64,000 bases of DNA from Psychrobacter immobilis (GTDB taxonomy: Bacteria; Pseudomonadota; Gammaproteobacteria; Pseudomonadales; Moraxellaceae). The position numbers were made by a program, and so were the translations under genes. The stretch's first letter is position 1. Every line of letters starts with the position of its first letter. Under the pieces are notes generated by a model. The model was not told the origin of the DNA and searched no databases. It saw only the letters and a program-made list of their open reading frames with translations. Shown piece by piece: positions 19,120-28,484 of this stretch. The DNA lies in the NCBI RefSeq assembly GCF_904846175.1, contig NZ_CAJGZM010000001.1, positions 434,001 to 498,000 on the forward strand, read 5' to 3'.

Positions 19120-20535
19120 ATGATGAGCACATTTGCTATTGTCATCACTTTATTACTATTGATGTTTTTTGCTTATCGCGGCTATTCGGTGCTGATTTTA
19201 GCACCGATTATGGCGATATTAGCCGTATTACTTTCAGGTGATTTTTTAAGTAGTATTCCCGCCTACACCGATGTATTTATGGGGGCGCTAAGCGGATTCT
19301 TACTGAAGTTCTTCCCTATTTTCTTATTGGGTGCGCTATTTGGGCGTTTGATGGCTGACTCTGGCGCAGCGACAGCGATTGCCAATACCGTGGTCGAAAA
19401 GCTCGGTGCCAGTAAAGCCGTTTTAGCGGTTATCTTGGTTTGTGCCATCTTAACTTATGGTGGCGTTTCGTTATTTGTCGTGGCATTTGCTATTTATCCA
19501 ATTGCCAAAGATTTGTTTAAAGCCGCGGATATTCCTAAGCGCTTGATTCCAGCAGCGATTGCGTTAGGTTCATTCACCTTTACCATGACAGCGTTACCAG
19601 GCACGCCAGCCATTCAGAATGCCATTCCGATTCCCTACTATAATACCAATGTGTTTGCGGCGCCTATTTTAGGTGTTATCGGTGGTACGATCATGTTTAT
19701 CTGTGGCTGGTTATGGTTGCAGTCACGGGCTAGAAAAGCCAATGCAGCAGGAGAAGGCTATGGTCAGCATGACGAAGAAGATTTAGGGGGCGTTGGTGCC
19801 GTTAAGAAAGAATCTGAGACACTGAGTACGCATCACACGTCATTTACCGTGGCTATGATTCCTCTGGTATTGGTCATCGCCCTAAACGCTTTATTAACTT
19901 ATGCGATTTTCCCCTCGCTCGATTTTAGTGGCTTACAAACTCAATTTCCTGACTTAAATATCGCAGGCTCACTTGGTCTATGGTCAATTATCATCTCATT
20001 GGTCGTTGCTTGTACCGTGCTCATTGTACTGCGTATTGGTCATTGGAAAAATCTACAAAAAACCATTAACCGTGGCACTTATGATTCGATGTTACCGATT
20101 TTCAATACCGCATCAGAAGTTGGTTATGGGGCGGTTATTGCCTCGCTAGCAGGCTTTCTTATCATTCGTGACAGTATCTTAAACCTAACACCAGGCAACC
20201 CCCTCATCTCAGAAGCCGTCGCGATGACCACGCTGGCGGGTATCACTGGCTCATCGTCTGGTGGTTTGAGTATTGCGCTATCGACGTTGGGTGAAGACTA
20301 TTTAAGAATGGCCGTCGCCGCTGGTATTGATCCAGAACTGATGCACCGTGTTGCCGTGATGGCAGCAGGTGGTTTGGATACCTTGCCACACAGTGGTGCG
20401 GTCATTACCTTACTGGCGATTTGTGGTTTGACCCATAAGCAGTCGTATCTAAACGTCGCCATGGTCACAATAATCATTCCACTCATCGCTGTGGTCGCTG
20501 TTATTATTTTAGGCACGATGTTTGGTTCTTTTTAA
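19120..20535 (+). CDS. GntP-family permease, probable 3-hydroxybutyrate/short-chain acid importer
   Basis: About 471 residues with a dozen or so hydrophobic helices throughout. The GntP-family stretches GALFGRLMADSGAA, TYGGVSLFVVAFAIYPIA and LPGTPAIQNAIP are present. GntP members move gluconate and other small acids by proton symport. The divergent scoAB and hydroxybutyrate dehydrogenase genes suggest a ketone-body substrate, which is an inference from context. The frame begins at a TTG at 19102, but AAGGAGG (19107-19113) points to the tandem ATGs at 19120/19123. Confidence 0.85.
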   Translation: MMSTFAIVITLLLLMFFAYRGYSVLILAPIMAILAVLLSGDFLSSIPAYTDVFMGALSGFLLKFFPIFLLGALFGRLMADSGAATAIANTVVEKLGASKAVLAVILVCAILTYGGVSLFVVAFAIYPIAKDLFKAADIPKRLIPAAIALGSFTFTMTALPGTPAIQNAIPIPYYNTNVFAAPILGVIGGTIMFICGWLWLQSRARKANAAGEGYGQHDEEDLGGVGAVKKESETLSTHHTSFTVAMIPLVLVIALNALLTYAIFPSLDFSGLQTQFPDLNIAGSLGLWSIIISLVVACTVLIVLRIGHWKNLQKTINRGTYDSMLPIFNTASEVGYGAVIASLAGFLIIRDSILNLTPGNPLISEAVAMTTLAGITGSSSGGLSIALSTLGEDYLRMAVAAGIDPELMHRVAVMAAGGLDTLPHSGAVITLLAICGLTHKQSYLNVAMVTIIIPLIAVVAVIILGTMFGSF

Positions 20536-20591
20536 GAAATATCTAGGTGTTCAGGAAAGACTCTAGCTATCAAATAAACATACCTTTTATC

Positions 20592-20625
20592 AAACCCACT
20601 TAGCCAATCGCTTGGTGGGTTTTTT
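20592..20625 (+). terminator. Terminator of the GntP permease gene
   Basis: AAACCCAC (20592-20599) pairs with GTGGGTTT and runs into six T. Confidence 0.85.
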
Positions 20626-20929
20626 ATGGTCACATTATTATCAACCTATCTAAATAAAATCAATTATTTATACCTAATGAGTGAATAACAATCTATATGT
20701 GATATAGAGTTAATTACCATATGAGTTACCGTATTAATTACTGAGGAATGTCACAAATTCAGCCGAATTACGGTATCATAGGCACACTTTTTTAATTTTT
20801 CGCTTTCTTATAAGTTTTTAGACGTTTTTAGCATTGATAATCTAATGTTGATAATATCGCGCCCGCTCATCATATAGCGCTTGAGACGTTTGATAACCAA
20901 CCCGTTTATATAAAAATATAGGTGATTTT

Positions 20930-23035
20930 GTGCGTGAGATTCTAGTAACCAGTGCGCTGCCCTACGCCAATGGCCATATCCATTTGGGGCATCTTGTAGA
21001 ATACATTCAAACCGACATTTGGGTACGCGCCATGAAAGCGCAAGGTCATCAGGTTACCTATGTTTGCGCAGATGACGCTCATGGTACTGCGATTATGCTC
21101 AAAGCAGAAGCCAATGGCGTTACCCCAGAAGAGCAAATCGCCTCGGTAAAAGCCTCACATGAAGCTGACTTTGCCAAATTTTTGATTAACTTTGACAACT
21201 ATCACAGCACGCACTCAGAAGAAAACAGACATTTCTCTGAGCTGATTTATCGCAGGCTGAGCAGTGCTGGACATATCTCAACCCGCGACGTCAAACAACT
21301 TTTTGACCCTGAAAAGCAGCTGTTTTTAGCCGATCGTTTTGTTAAAGGAACTTGCCCTGAGTGTGATTCCCCTGACCAATACGGTGATAACTGCGAAGTG
21401 TGCGGTACCACCTATGATGCGACCGATCTTAAAGACCCGCACTCAACGTTATCTGATGCCACGCCAATTCTGAAAACTTCAAAGCATTATTTCTTTGATT
21501 TGCCTGAGTTTGAGCAATTCTTAAAAGATTGGACGCGTAGTGACAATCGCTTGCAAGTATCGGTTGCCAATAAACTGCAAGAATGGTTCGACGCTGGCTT
21601 AACTAGCTGGGATATCTCGCGTGATGCGCCTTATTTTGGCTTTCAGATTCCAGATACCCCAAGCGATGAGCCAGACAAATACTTCTATGTATGGCTAGAT
21701 GCGCCAGTCGGTTATATGGCAAGCTTTAAAAACCTATGCGATAAGCGCGAAGGTACAGACCAAGCGCTTGATTTCGACCGTTATTGGCTGCAAGAAAACG
21801 AGAACAAGACCGAGGTTTATCACTTCATCGGTAAAGACATCGTTTACTTCCATGCGCTGTTTTGGCCAGCCATGCTAGCCGGTAGTGAATTCCGTACGCC
21901 AACGGGTGTCTTCGCGCATGGATTCTTGATGGTCAATGGCGAGAAAATGAGTAAGTCACGCGGCACCTTTATTAAGGCCGAAACTTACGCGGATCATCTG
22001 CATCCTGAATACTTGCGTTATTATTTTGCCAGCAAGCTGTCTGACAAAGTCGAGGATATTAACCTTGATTTAGAAGACTTTATGCAAAAAGTCAACTCTG
22101 ACTTGGTTGGTAAAGTGGTCAATATCGCCAGTCGCAGTGCGGGCTTCTTAGTGAAGAAATACGACGGTATGCTGTCTGAGGTTTGCGTAGAGTCAGAATT
22201 ATTAGAAGACATTACTAAGACTGGTGATGAAATTGCAGCCGCTTATGAGAATCGTGAGTTCTCGCGTGCGATGCGCTTGATCATGCAATGTGCCGACAAG
22301 GCCAACGAATATATCGATGGTAAAAAGCCTTGGTCGCTGGCTAAACAAGAAGGTACTGAGCAAGAAGTTCAAGACGTCTGCTCGGTCGCCATTAACATCT
22401 TCCGCCAATTAATGGTCTATCTTGCGCCCGTATTGCCTGAGCTAACGGCCAATGCCAAAGAGTTCTTAAACATTGAAGATTTGAGTTTTGCTAGCCGTAA
22501 TGAGTGGTTACTTGGTCATAAAATCAATAAATTTAAACCTTTGATGCAGCGTATCGAAGAAAAAGACGTTGCAGCAATGATTGAAGACTCAAAAGCTTCA
22601 TTGACGCAAGCAGATGCTCCTACTGCTAACGCCGATAGCAAACCAGCAGCGGTAAACACTCAGCAAGCAGAAAAAGCTGATACTGATACAAATGCTGAGC
22701 AAACTGACTATATCAGCATCGAAGACTTTGCTAAAGTTGAGATGAAAGTCGCTCACGTCTTAGCCTGTAATTATGTCGAAGGTGCCGATAAGCTTTTACA
22801 ATTTACCTTGGACGTTGGCGAAGACAAACCCCGTAATGTCTTTAGCGGTATCCGTAAGTTTTATGAGCCTGAGCAATTACTGGATAAAAAGGTGATTTGC
22901 GTCACCAATCTTGCGCCGCGTAAGATGAAATTTGGTGTCTCAGAAGGGATGGTGTTATCAACGGGCAATCCAAAAACTCAGCTAACGGTAGTGACATTAC
23001 CGGATAACTGCGTCATTGGTGATGTGCTCGCTTAG
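20930..23035 (+). CDS. metG: Methionyl-tRNA synthetase
   Basis: 701 residues starting at a GTG (20930) with AGGTGA just upstream; the sequence begins [20 protein letters not shown], containing the HIGH-type motif. A zinc knuckle (CPEC...CEVC, about 143-162), the KMSKSRG loop and a helical anticodon-binding domain follow. After an Ala/Asp-rich linker comes a C-terminal EMAP-like tRNA-binding domain (from about [14 protein letters not shown]), typical of dimeric bacterial MetRS. It charges initiator and elongator tRNA-Met. Confidence 0.97.
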   Translation: MREILVTSALPYANGHIHLGHLVEYIQTDIWVRAMKAQGHQVTYVCADDAHGTAIMLKAEANGVTPEEQIASVKASHEADFAKFLINFDNYHSTHSEENRHFSELIYRRLSSAGHISTRDVKQLFDPEKQLFLADRFVKGTCPECDSPDQYGDNCEVCGTTYDATDLKDPHSTLSDATPILKTSKHYFFDLPEFEQFLKDWTRSDNRLQVSVANKLQEWFDAGLTSWDISRDAPYFGFQIPDTPSDEPDKYFYVWLDAPVGYMASFKNLCDKREGTDQALDFDRYWLQENENKTEVYHFIGKDIVYFHALFWPAMLAGSEFRTPTGVFAHGFLMVNGEKMSKSRGTFIKAETYADHLHPEYLRYYFASKLSDKVEDINLDLEDFMQKVNSDLVGKVVNIASRSAGFLVKKYDGMLSEVCVESELLEDITKTGDEIAAAYENREFSRAMRLIMQCADKANEYIDGKKPWSLAKQEGTEQEVQDVCSVAINIFRQLMVYLAPVLPELTANAKEFLNIEDLSFASRNEWLLGHKINKFKPLMQRIEEKDVAAMIEDSKASLTQADAPTANADSKPAAVNTQQAEKADTDTNAEQTDYISIEDFAKVEMKVAHVLACNYVEGADKLLQFTLDVGEDKPRNVFSGIRKFYEPEQLLDKKVICVTNLAPRKMKFGVSEGMVLSTGNPKTQLTVVTLPDNCVIGDVLA

Positions 23036-23053
23036 ATGTTGTACTTATAGAAT

Positions 23054-23082
23054 AAAAAAGATGCTTTCATGGCATCTTTTTT
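23054..23082 (+). terminator. Terminator of metG
   Basis: Eleven-base arms AAAAAAGATGC (23054-23064) and GCATCTTTTTT (23072-23082) around a 7-base loop, just after the metG stop. Confidence 0.9.
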
Positions 23083-23326
23083 ATTGCCTGAAATTCATTA
23101 GTGATTAAGTATAAAAAGTATGCACGAAAAATAAAATCATAAACAAAAATCTGTCCGTATTAACCTTTATAAAATCAATGACAAATGCGTTTTATTTTCT
23201 TATTGCCATAAGTTACATTACTGTCATAATATGGACGTAATGATCAATGGATTGATTACCATAATGTTCGCCCGTTATCTCAGCATGCACATAACATTGA
23301 CTCGGGTAACCTGCATTTTTTAACCT

Positions 23327-24391
23327 ATGAGCCAAAATAAAATGACCTTTGCCACTACTTTACGCCTTAGCCTGTGCGGCGCTGCTATTAGCGCTGCGCT
23401 TGGACTAACCGCCTGCTCTAATAATGCTACTGACCCTGCGGTCAACGCTGATGATAGCGCGACTAACGATAAGCCTGCCAAAACCTTGGCCATCACTCAG
23501 ATTGTCGAACATCCTTCTTTAGACGAGATGCGCCGTGGCATTATTGATGAGTTGGCTGAAAATGGCTACGTAGAAGGGCAAAACCTAACCGTTAATTTCC
23601 AAAGTGCGCAAGGTAATACCGCAACTGCTGGGCAAATTGCCAAGCAGTTTGCTGGGGACAATCCGGATGCCATCGTCGCAATCTCAACACCTTCTGCCCA
23701 ATCAATCGTTGCGTCGACCAAAACCGTTCCCGTTATTTATACTGCCATCTCAGATCCTGTAGCAGCGAAACTTATTGACGAAAATGATGTGCCCATCCAA
23801 ACTAATGTGACTGGTCTATCAAGCGAATTACCCATCGAGCCACAGTTAGACAACATTCAAAAAATTGTGCCCAATGTAAAAACCATTGGTTATGTTTATA
23901 GTCCAGGCGAAGCCAACTCTGTGGTGGTACTTAAACAACTTGAAAAAGCAGCGCCAGCACGCGGACTTAAGATATTGAGCGTCACCGCTAATCGCCCTAC
24001 CGACGTTGCGATGGCGACTCGTAGTCTTGCAGGGAAGGTAGAGGTCATTTATACCTCACTGGACAATAACGTGGTCTCTGCTTTTGAAGCCATGGCAAGT
24101 GCGGCTAATGAGCTTGATATTCCAGTCATTGCCTCAGATGAATTTAGTGTCAGACGCGGTGCGACTGCGGCGCTTGGTGTTAATGATTATGATTTTGGTC
24201 GTACCACGGGCAAAATGGTTTATCGAGTATTAAACGGTGAAGCCACAAAAGATATCGCACCACAAGTGATGAATACGTTAACGCTATACGTCAGCCCAAA
24301 ACATGCCGCTGAACAAGGTACTAGCCTATCAGCAGAGTTACTTAAGAACGCTATTAATGTCGATCAAGAAGCAAAAAAAACCAGTAAGTAG
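23327..24391 (+). CDS. ABC transporter substrate-binding lipoprotein (copy 1)
   Basis: 354 residues with a lipoprotein signal peptide ending in the lipobox LTAC (Cys30), so it should be anchored to the membrane facing the periplasm. The body (IVEHPSLDEMRRGIIDEL, FQSAQGNTATAGQIAKQF, GVNDYDFGRTTGKMVYRVL) matches the ABC_sub_bind family (YP_-type binding proteins related to predicted tryptophan/amino-acid importers). The next gene is a clear tandem copy, and a cognate permease and ATPase lie further on. The substrate cannot be told from sequence alone. Confidence 0.85.
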   Translation: MSQNKMTFATTLRLSLCGAAISAALGLTACSNNATDPAVNADDSATNDKPAKTLAITQIVEHPSLDEMRRGIIDELAENGYVEGQNLTVNFQSAQGNTATAGQIAKQFAGDNPDAIVAISTPSAQSIVASTKTVPVIYTAISDPVAAKLIDENDVPIQTNVTGLSSELPIEPQLDNIQKIVPNVKTIGYVYSPGEANSVVVLKQLEKAAPARGLKILSVTANRPTDVAMATRSLAGKVEVIYTSLDNNVVSAFEAMASAANELDIPVIASDEFSVRRGATAALGVNDYDFGRTTGKMVYRVLNGEATKDIAPQVMNTLTLYVSPKHAAEQGTSLSAELLKNAINVDQEAKKTSK

Positions 24392-24505
24392 TCACTAGTA
24401 AACAGTAATAAATAGAAAGACCGTGATTAACAAGCAGTCAGCGCTACCCTTTATTTATCTTTTATATAATGTACGGACACATTATTATTCTCAGGAGTCA
24501 GACCC

Positions 24506-25534
24506 ATGTTGTATCAAAATCGTTTTGCTAAAGCTTTACTATGGGGCGGTGTTTGCACCGCTATCTTGACCGGCTGTAACAAGCCAGCACAAGACGCCAA
24601 CACCACTGACGGCGCTGCAACTGGTGGTGATGCCAAAGCCGCCATGAAAACGGTCGCTATTACTGCGATTGTTGAGCATCCAGCACTCGATGACGTGCGT
24701 AAAGGCGTTATCGATGAATTAAATGACGCCGGCTTTAAAGAAGGCGAGAATCTAACCATCAATTTCCAAAGCGCCCAAGGTAATACTGCGACTGCTGGTC
24801 AGATTGCCAAGCAATTCGTCGCTGATGCACCAGACGTTATTGTTGCCATTGCAACACCATCGGCACAGTCTGTTGCCGCCTCTACCAGCACCATTCCGAT
24901 GGTATTCTCAGCAGTGACAGACCCTGTAGCGGCTAAACTGGTCTCTAAGCTTGATGGTTCTGGTACCAACGTCACTGGCGCCTCTGATGCTCTGCCTTAT
25001 GCACCGCAAATCGATTTGATGCGCCAAATCATCCCAAGCTTAAAAAACGTCGGTTATGTTTATAGTCCAGGCGAAGTTAACTCAACCATCGTCTTAAAAG
25101 CGCTGAAAGATAACCTAACCCCATTGGGTATCAAGGTACATGAAGCGCCTGCGCAGCGTAGTAACGATATCGCGATGGCCGCCCGCAGTCTTGAAGGTAA
25201 AGTCGATATGATTTATACCTCAACAGATAACAACGTCGTCTCAGCTTATGAGTCACTGTACCAAATCGCTAAAGAAAGTAAAATTCCATTGATTGCGTCT
25301 GATACCAGCTCTGTTGAGCGCGGTGCCGTTGCTGCTTTGGGGGTCAACTATTACGATTTGGGCCGCGAAACTGGTAAAATCGTCACTCGCATTTTAAACG
25401 GTGAAAAAGCGGGCGCTATCCCTGTTTATACGCCGCAATCACTTGATTTATATGTCAGTCCAAAAAACGCGAAAGCCGAAGGCATTACTTTGCCACAAGC
25501 GGTTATCGATAAAGCAAAAGTAGTGGTAGAATAA
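24506..25534 (+). CDS. ABC transporter substrate-binding lipoprotein (copy 2)
   Basis: 342 residues with signal peptide and lipobox LTGC. It shares most of its length with copy 1, including the FQSAQGNTATAGQIAKQF block and YVYSPGE, so the pair arose by duplication. An AGGAG ribosome binding site precedes the ATG. The 115-base gap from copy 1 could hold a separate promoter. It is followed by a probable terminator, so the binding proteins may be expressed in excess of the permease and ATPase, which is a common arrangement. Confidence 0.86.
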   Translation: MLYQNRFAKALLWGGVCTAILTGCNKPAQDANTTDGAATGGDAKAAMKTVAITAIVEHPALDDVRKGVIDELNDAGFKEGENLTINFQSAQGNTATAGQIAKQFVADAPDVIVAIATPSAQSVAASTSTIPMVFSAVTDPVAAKLVSKLDGSGTNVTGASDALPYAPQIDLMRQIIPSLKNVGYVYSPGEVNSTIVLKALKDNLTPLGIKVHEAPAQRSNDIAMAARSLEGKVDMIYTSTDNNVVSAYESLYQIAKESKIPLIASDTSSVERGAVAALGVNYYDLGRETGKIVTRILNGEKAGAIPVYTPQSLDLYVSPKNAKAEGITLPQAVIDKAKVVVE

Positions 25535-25622
25535 CTGTGACTTCTGGTATCTAATCTATAGACGGTAATTTTTGTCAATTATCGTTTTGGTTGATTTGAT
25601 ACCGCTATTTATTTAGCGAAGA

Positions 25623-25662
25623 CAACACCCAGCTATCAGTCATTAGGCTGGGCTTGTTTTTT
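25623..25662 (+). terminator. Probable terminator after the binding-protein genes
   Basis: CCCAGC pairs with GCTGGG with bulges and outer CAA/TTG pairs, then seven T. It separates the binding proteins from the permease gene and may give partial termination. The rest of the 375-base gap (25535-25909) shows no gene. Confidence 0.65.
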
Positions 25663-25909
25663 TAAAGGCTTTAAATGAGCAAAACTTACAGTTATCCATA
25701 GTAGCGATAAGTTTTGCTTTACCCTAGCTGCAGATAATCCAATCTGTTAAATTCACCGCTTCGTCGTTTGGTTAAAATGGCTACTAGATAACGTGACATG
25801 CTTACATTGCGACCTTGGTATATTGGTAACAGTGAATGCCGCCCGTCTCTTTCACTCACTTATCTTGCTATGATTGATTAAATGCTTGGTTATGACTTAC
25901 TGATCTCTT

Positions 25910-26809
25910 ATGTCTTTAATTGCTTTTTTTGGTGCGCTTGAAAGTGGTCTGATTTATGGCCTAGTGGCGCTTGGCGTCCTAATCTCATTTCGTACCCTCG
26001 ACTTTCCGGATTTAACCGCTGACGGTAGTTTTCCGTTGGGTGGCGCTGTCGCTGGTATTTCTATCATTGCTGGTATTAATCCTTGGCTTGCTTGCGCCTT
26101 TGGTATGCTAGCAGGGTCAGTCGCCGGTATTGTCACCGCATGGCTACACGTCAAACTGGGCATTTTGCAATTACTTGCCAGTATCCTAGTGATGGTTGCC
26201 TTATATTCTGTCAATCTGCGGATTATGGGTGCGCCAAACTTGCCGCTGTTGGGTGAAACCACGGTATTTAGTACCTTGGTCAATGATGGCAATGGTTACT
26301 GGATGCGCTGTCTGATTATTGGTATCGTCGTGCTGGTTGCCATGTTATTTTTAAATTGGTTTTATAGTACTGAAACCGGTCTTTCGATGCGGGCAACTGG
26401 CTCAAACCTACGTATGGCACAAGCGCAAGGTATCAACACCTCATGGATGACCATCATAGGTATGGCAATCTCTAACGGTTTGATTGCTCTAGCAGGTGCA
26501 CTGTTTGTGCAGACGCAAGGTGGCGCAGATATTTCGATCGGTATCGGTACGATCGTCATTGGTCTGGCAGCAGTCATCATCGGTGAGACCATCATTCCTG
26601 CCAAACGTATTTGGCTGATTACCTTTGCTGTGGTTGTCGGTGCGGTGTTGTACAAGCTGTTTATTCAGGTTGCTTTATCGAGCGACACGCTTCGTAGTAT
26701 TGGTTTTGGTCCACAAGATTTAAACTTGATTACAGCGCTGCTCGTGGTATTGGCCTTGGTATTGCCCAAAGCTAAAAATAAATTTTTAAGTCGTAAAGTT
26801 CGGGCTTAA
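25910..26809 (+). CDS. ABC transporter permease (branched-chain-type)
   Basis: 299 residues, strongly hydrophobic with about eight to nine helices. The loop STETGLSMRATGSNLRMAQAQG contains the conserved coupling region (GxNxxMAxAxG) of BPD_transp_2 permeases. It forms the inner-membrane channel of the importer with the ATPase 31 bases downstream and the lipoproteins upstream. The start at 25910 follows a short leader with only a weak ribosome binding site. Confidence 0.88.
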   Translation: MSLIAFFGALESGLIYGLVALGVLISFRTLDFPDLTADGSFPLGGAVAGISIIAGINPWLACAFGMLAGSVAGIVTAWLHVKLGILQLLASILVMVALYSVNLRIMGAPNLPLLGETTVFSTLVNDGNGYWMRCLIIGIVVLVAMLFLNWFYSTETGLSMRATGSNLRMAQAQGINTSWMTIIGMAISNGLIALAGALFVQTQGGADISIGIGTIVIGLAAVIIGETIIPAKRIWLITFAVVVGAVLYKLFIQVALSSDTLRSIGFGPQDLNLITALLVVLALVLPKAKNKFLSRKVRA

Positions 26810-26840
26810 TGTCAATGTGCAACCATAAGGAATAATTATT

Positions 26841-27635
26841 ATGATGCAAGCTACAGATTTGCGGTTGACCTTTAATCCTGGAACGCCCATTGAAAACCCT
26901 GCACTACGTGGTATCAATCTCAATATCGCCGATGGTGAATTTGTCACTGTCATCGGTACCAATGGCGCCGGTAAATCAACCTTTTTAAATGCAGTCAGTG
27001 GCACCACACGCGTCGATAGCGGTTCAATCTTATTAAACGGCATTGACGTCACCAAAAAGACCGCACATCAACGCGCTCATTGGGTGGCTCGTGTATTCCA
27101 AGACCCAATGGCTGGGACTTGTGAAGCATTAACCATTGAAGAAAATATGGCGCTTGCCTATAAGCGCGGCGGCAAACGTGGTTTAAAATTTGCCCTAAAC
27201 CAGAATAACCGTGATTTATTTCGCGAAAAACTATCGGTATTAAAACTGGGTCTAGAAAATCGTCTGACTGACCGTATGGGATTATTATCGGGTGGTCAGC
27301 GTCAAGCAGTTAGTCTGCTGATGGCATCATTGCAGCCGTCTAAGATTCTACTGCTTGATGAGCATACGGCTGCCCTTGATCCTAAAACGGCGGCGTTTGT
27401 TTTAGAGTTAACCGATAAAATCGTAACAGACAATCAGCTTACAACGATGATGGTCACGCATTCGATGCAGCAAGCGTTAGCCCATGGCACGCGTACTGTG
27501 ATGCTTCATCAAGGGCAAGTGGTATTAGACGTATCTGGCGATATTCGTAAAGGCATGAATGTGCATGATTTACTTGATATGTTTGAGCAAACCCGCGGTG
27601 AAAAAGTCGAAGATGATAGTTTGATATTAAGCTAA
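26841..27635 (+). CDS. ABC transporter ATP-binding protein
   Basis: 264 residues. Walker A GTNGAGKST (about 41-49), signature LSGGQRQA, Walker B ILLLDEHTAALD and a switch His in VTHSM are present. The usual Glu-Pro of the Walker B end reads Glu-His (LLLDEHTAALD), a substitution also known in this importer subfamily. It energises the permease encoded just upstream. Tandem ATGs at 26841/26844 are both possible starts after AAGGAA. Confidence 0.9.
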   Translation: MMQATDLRLTFNPGTPIENPALRGINLNIADGEFVTVIGTNGAGKSTFLNAVSGTTRVDSGSILLNGIDVTKKTAHQRAHWVARVFQDPMAGTCEALTIEENMALAYKRGGKRGLKFALNQNNRDLFREKLSVLKLGLENRLTDRMGLLSGGQRQAVSLLMASLQPSKILLLDEHTAALDPKTAAFVLELTDKIVTDNQLTTMMVTHSMQQALAHGTRTVMLHQGQVVLDVSGDIRKGMNVHDLLDMFEQTRGEKVEDDSLILS

Positions 27636-27670
27636 ATCATTTAGCAAAATACTTTGAATTTTAAAAGATA

Positions 27671-27700
27671 AAACGCCTCTTTAATAGCAGGCGTTTTTTT
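27671..27700 (+). terminator. Terminator of the ABC importer operon
   Basis: AAACGCCT (27671-27678) pairs with AGGCGTTT (27689-27696) and a T run follows. It lies between convergent genes. Confidence 0.86.
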
Positions 27701-27725
27701 ATGATTATGGTAATAATTCCACACT

Positions 27726-28379
27726 CTAGACTTCAAGCAACATCAATTTTTGCACCAGTTCACTGACATGCTGCGATTGCATTTTTTTCATCACTTGTGA
27801 ACGATGCACTTCGACCGTTCGTACGGACACATCTAAATGATCGGCGATATTTTTATTCAGATTTCCTTCTAATAACTCATTAGCGACCTGTTTTTCTTTA
27901 TCGGTCAGCTGCGCATAAAGCTTTTTAATACTATAAAGTTGAGCACGTTTGAGTGTTAATGCTTGAGCGCGCTCAATCGCTTCTTGTAGACGGTAACTAT
28001 TAATCGGTTTTTCGAGATAATCCGCCGCGCCTTGTTTGAGCATATTGACGGCATCAGCAATCTCACCCTTGCCAGTCAATGCAATAAGCGCTATCGGACT
28101 GTCATGTTGATTGAGATGTGCTTGCAGTGCCTGACCGCTCATTTCTGGCATCATCAAATCACTAACCACTACTGCTGGGTGATAGATATCGACTTGCTGT
28201 AAAAACATCAGCGCACTTGACCATACTTGGGTCGGCAATCCCAAGCTGCTAATCAAAAAATCACATGATATACGCACGCTTTCTTCATCGTCGATGATAT
28301 GAATCAGTAGAGGGTCACCACTGTTATCAACTGGCGTTTGCCATTCTGAGCGCTTATCTGAATTATTCTGAGCATTCAT
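27726..28379 (-). CDS. Two-component response regulator, TtrR/FixJ-like
   Basis: 217 residues. The receiver domain contains the acidic pair DDEES, phosphoacceptor Asp74 in SDLMMPEMSG and the conserved Lys in YLEKP. It is followed by a LuxR-type helix-turn-helix (LTDKEKQVANELLEGNLNK and VSVRTVEVHRSQVMKKM). A frame with a TTG start reaches 28409, but the ATG at 28379 has AAGG at good distance. It is co-directional with and 105 bases downstream of a sensor kinase, and divergent from cytochrome and tsdA genes. That suggests it controls thiosulfate/tetrathionate metabolism. Confidence 0.87.
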   Translation of the reverse strand: MNAQNNSDKRSEWQTPVDNSGDPLLIHIIDDEESVRISCDFLISSLGLPTQVWSSALMFLQQVDIYHPAVVVSDLMMPEMSGQALQAHLNQHDSPIALIALTGKGEIADAVNMLKQGAADYLEKPINSYRLQEAIERAQALTLKRAQLYSIKKLYAQLTDKEKQVANELLEGNLNKNIADHLDVSVRTVEVHRSQVMKKMQSQHVSELVQKLMLLEV

Positions 28380-28484
28380 ACGCAACCTTATGATTAATTT
28401 AATTTGCAAAGTTTATAAATGCTTGGTTGTTGATAACTCTCTCTTGCTCACTTTCGCTTTTGCTTACTGTCTCTTTTAATAGCT

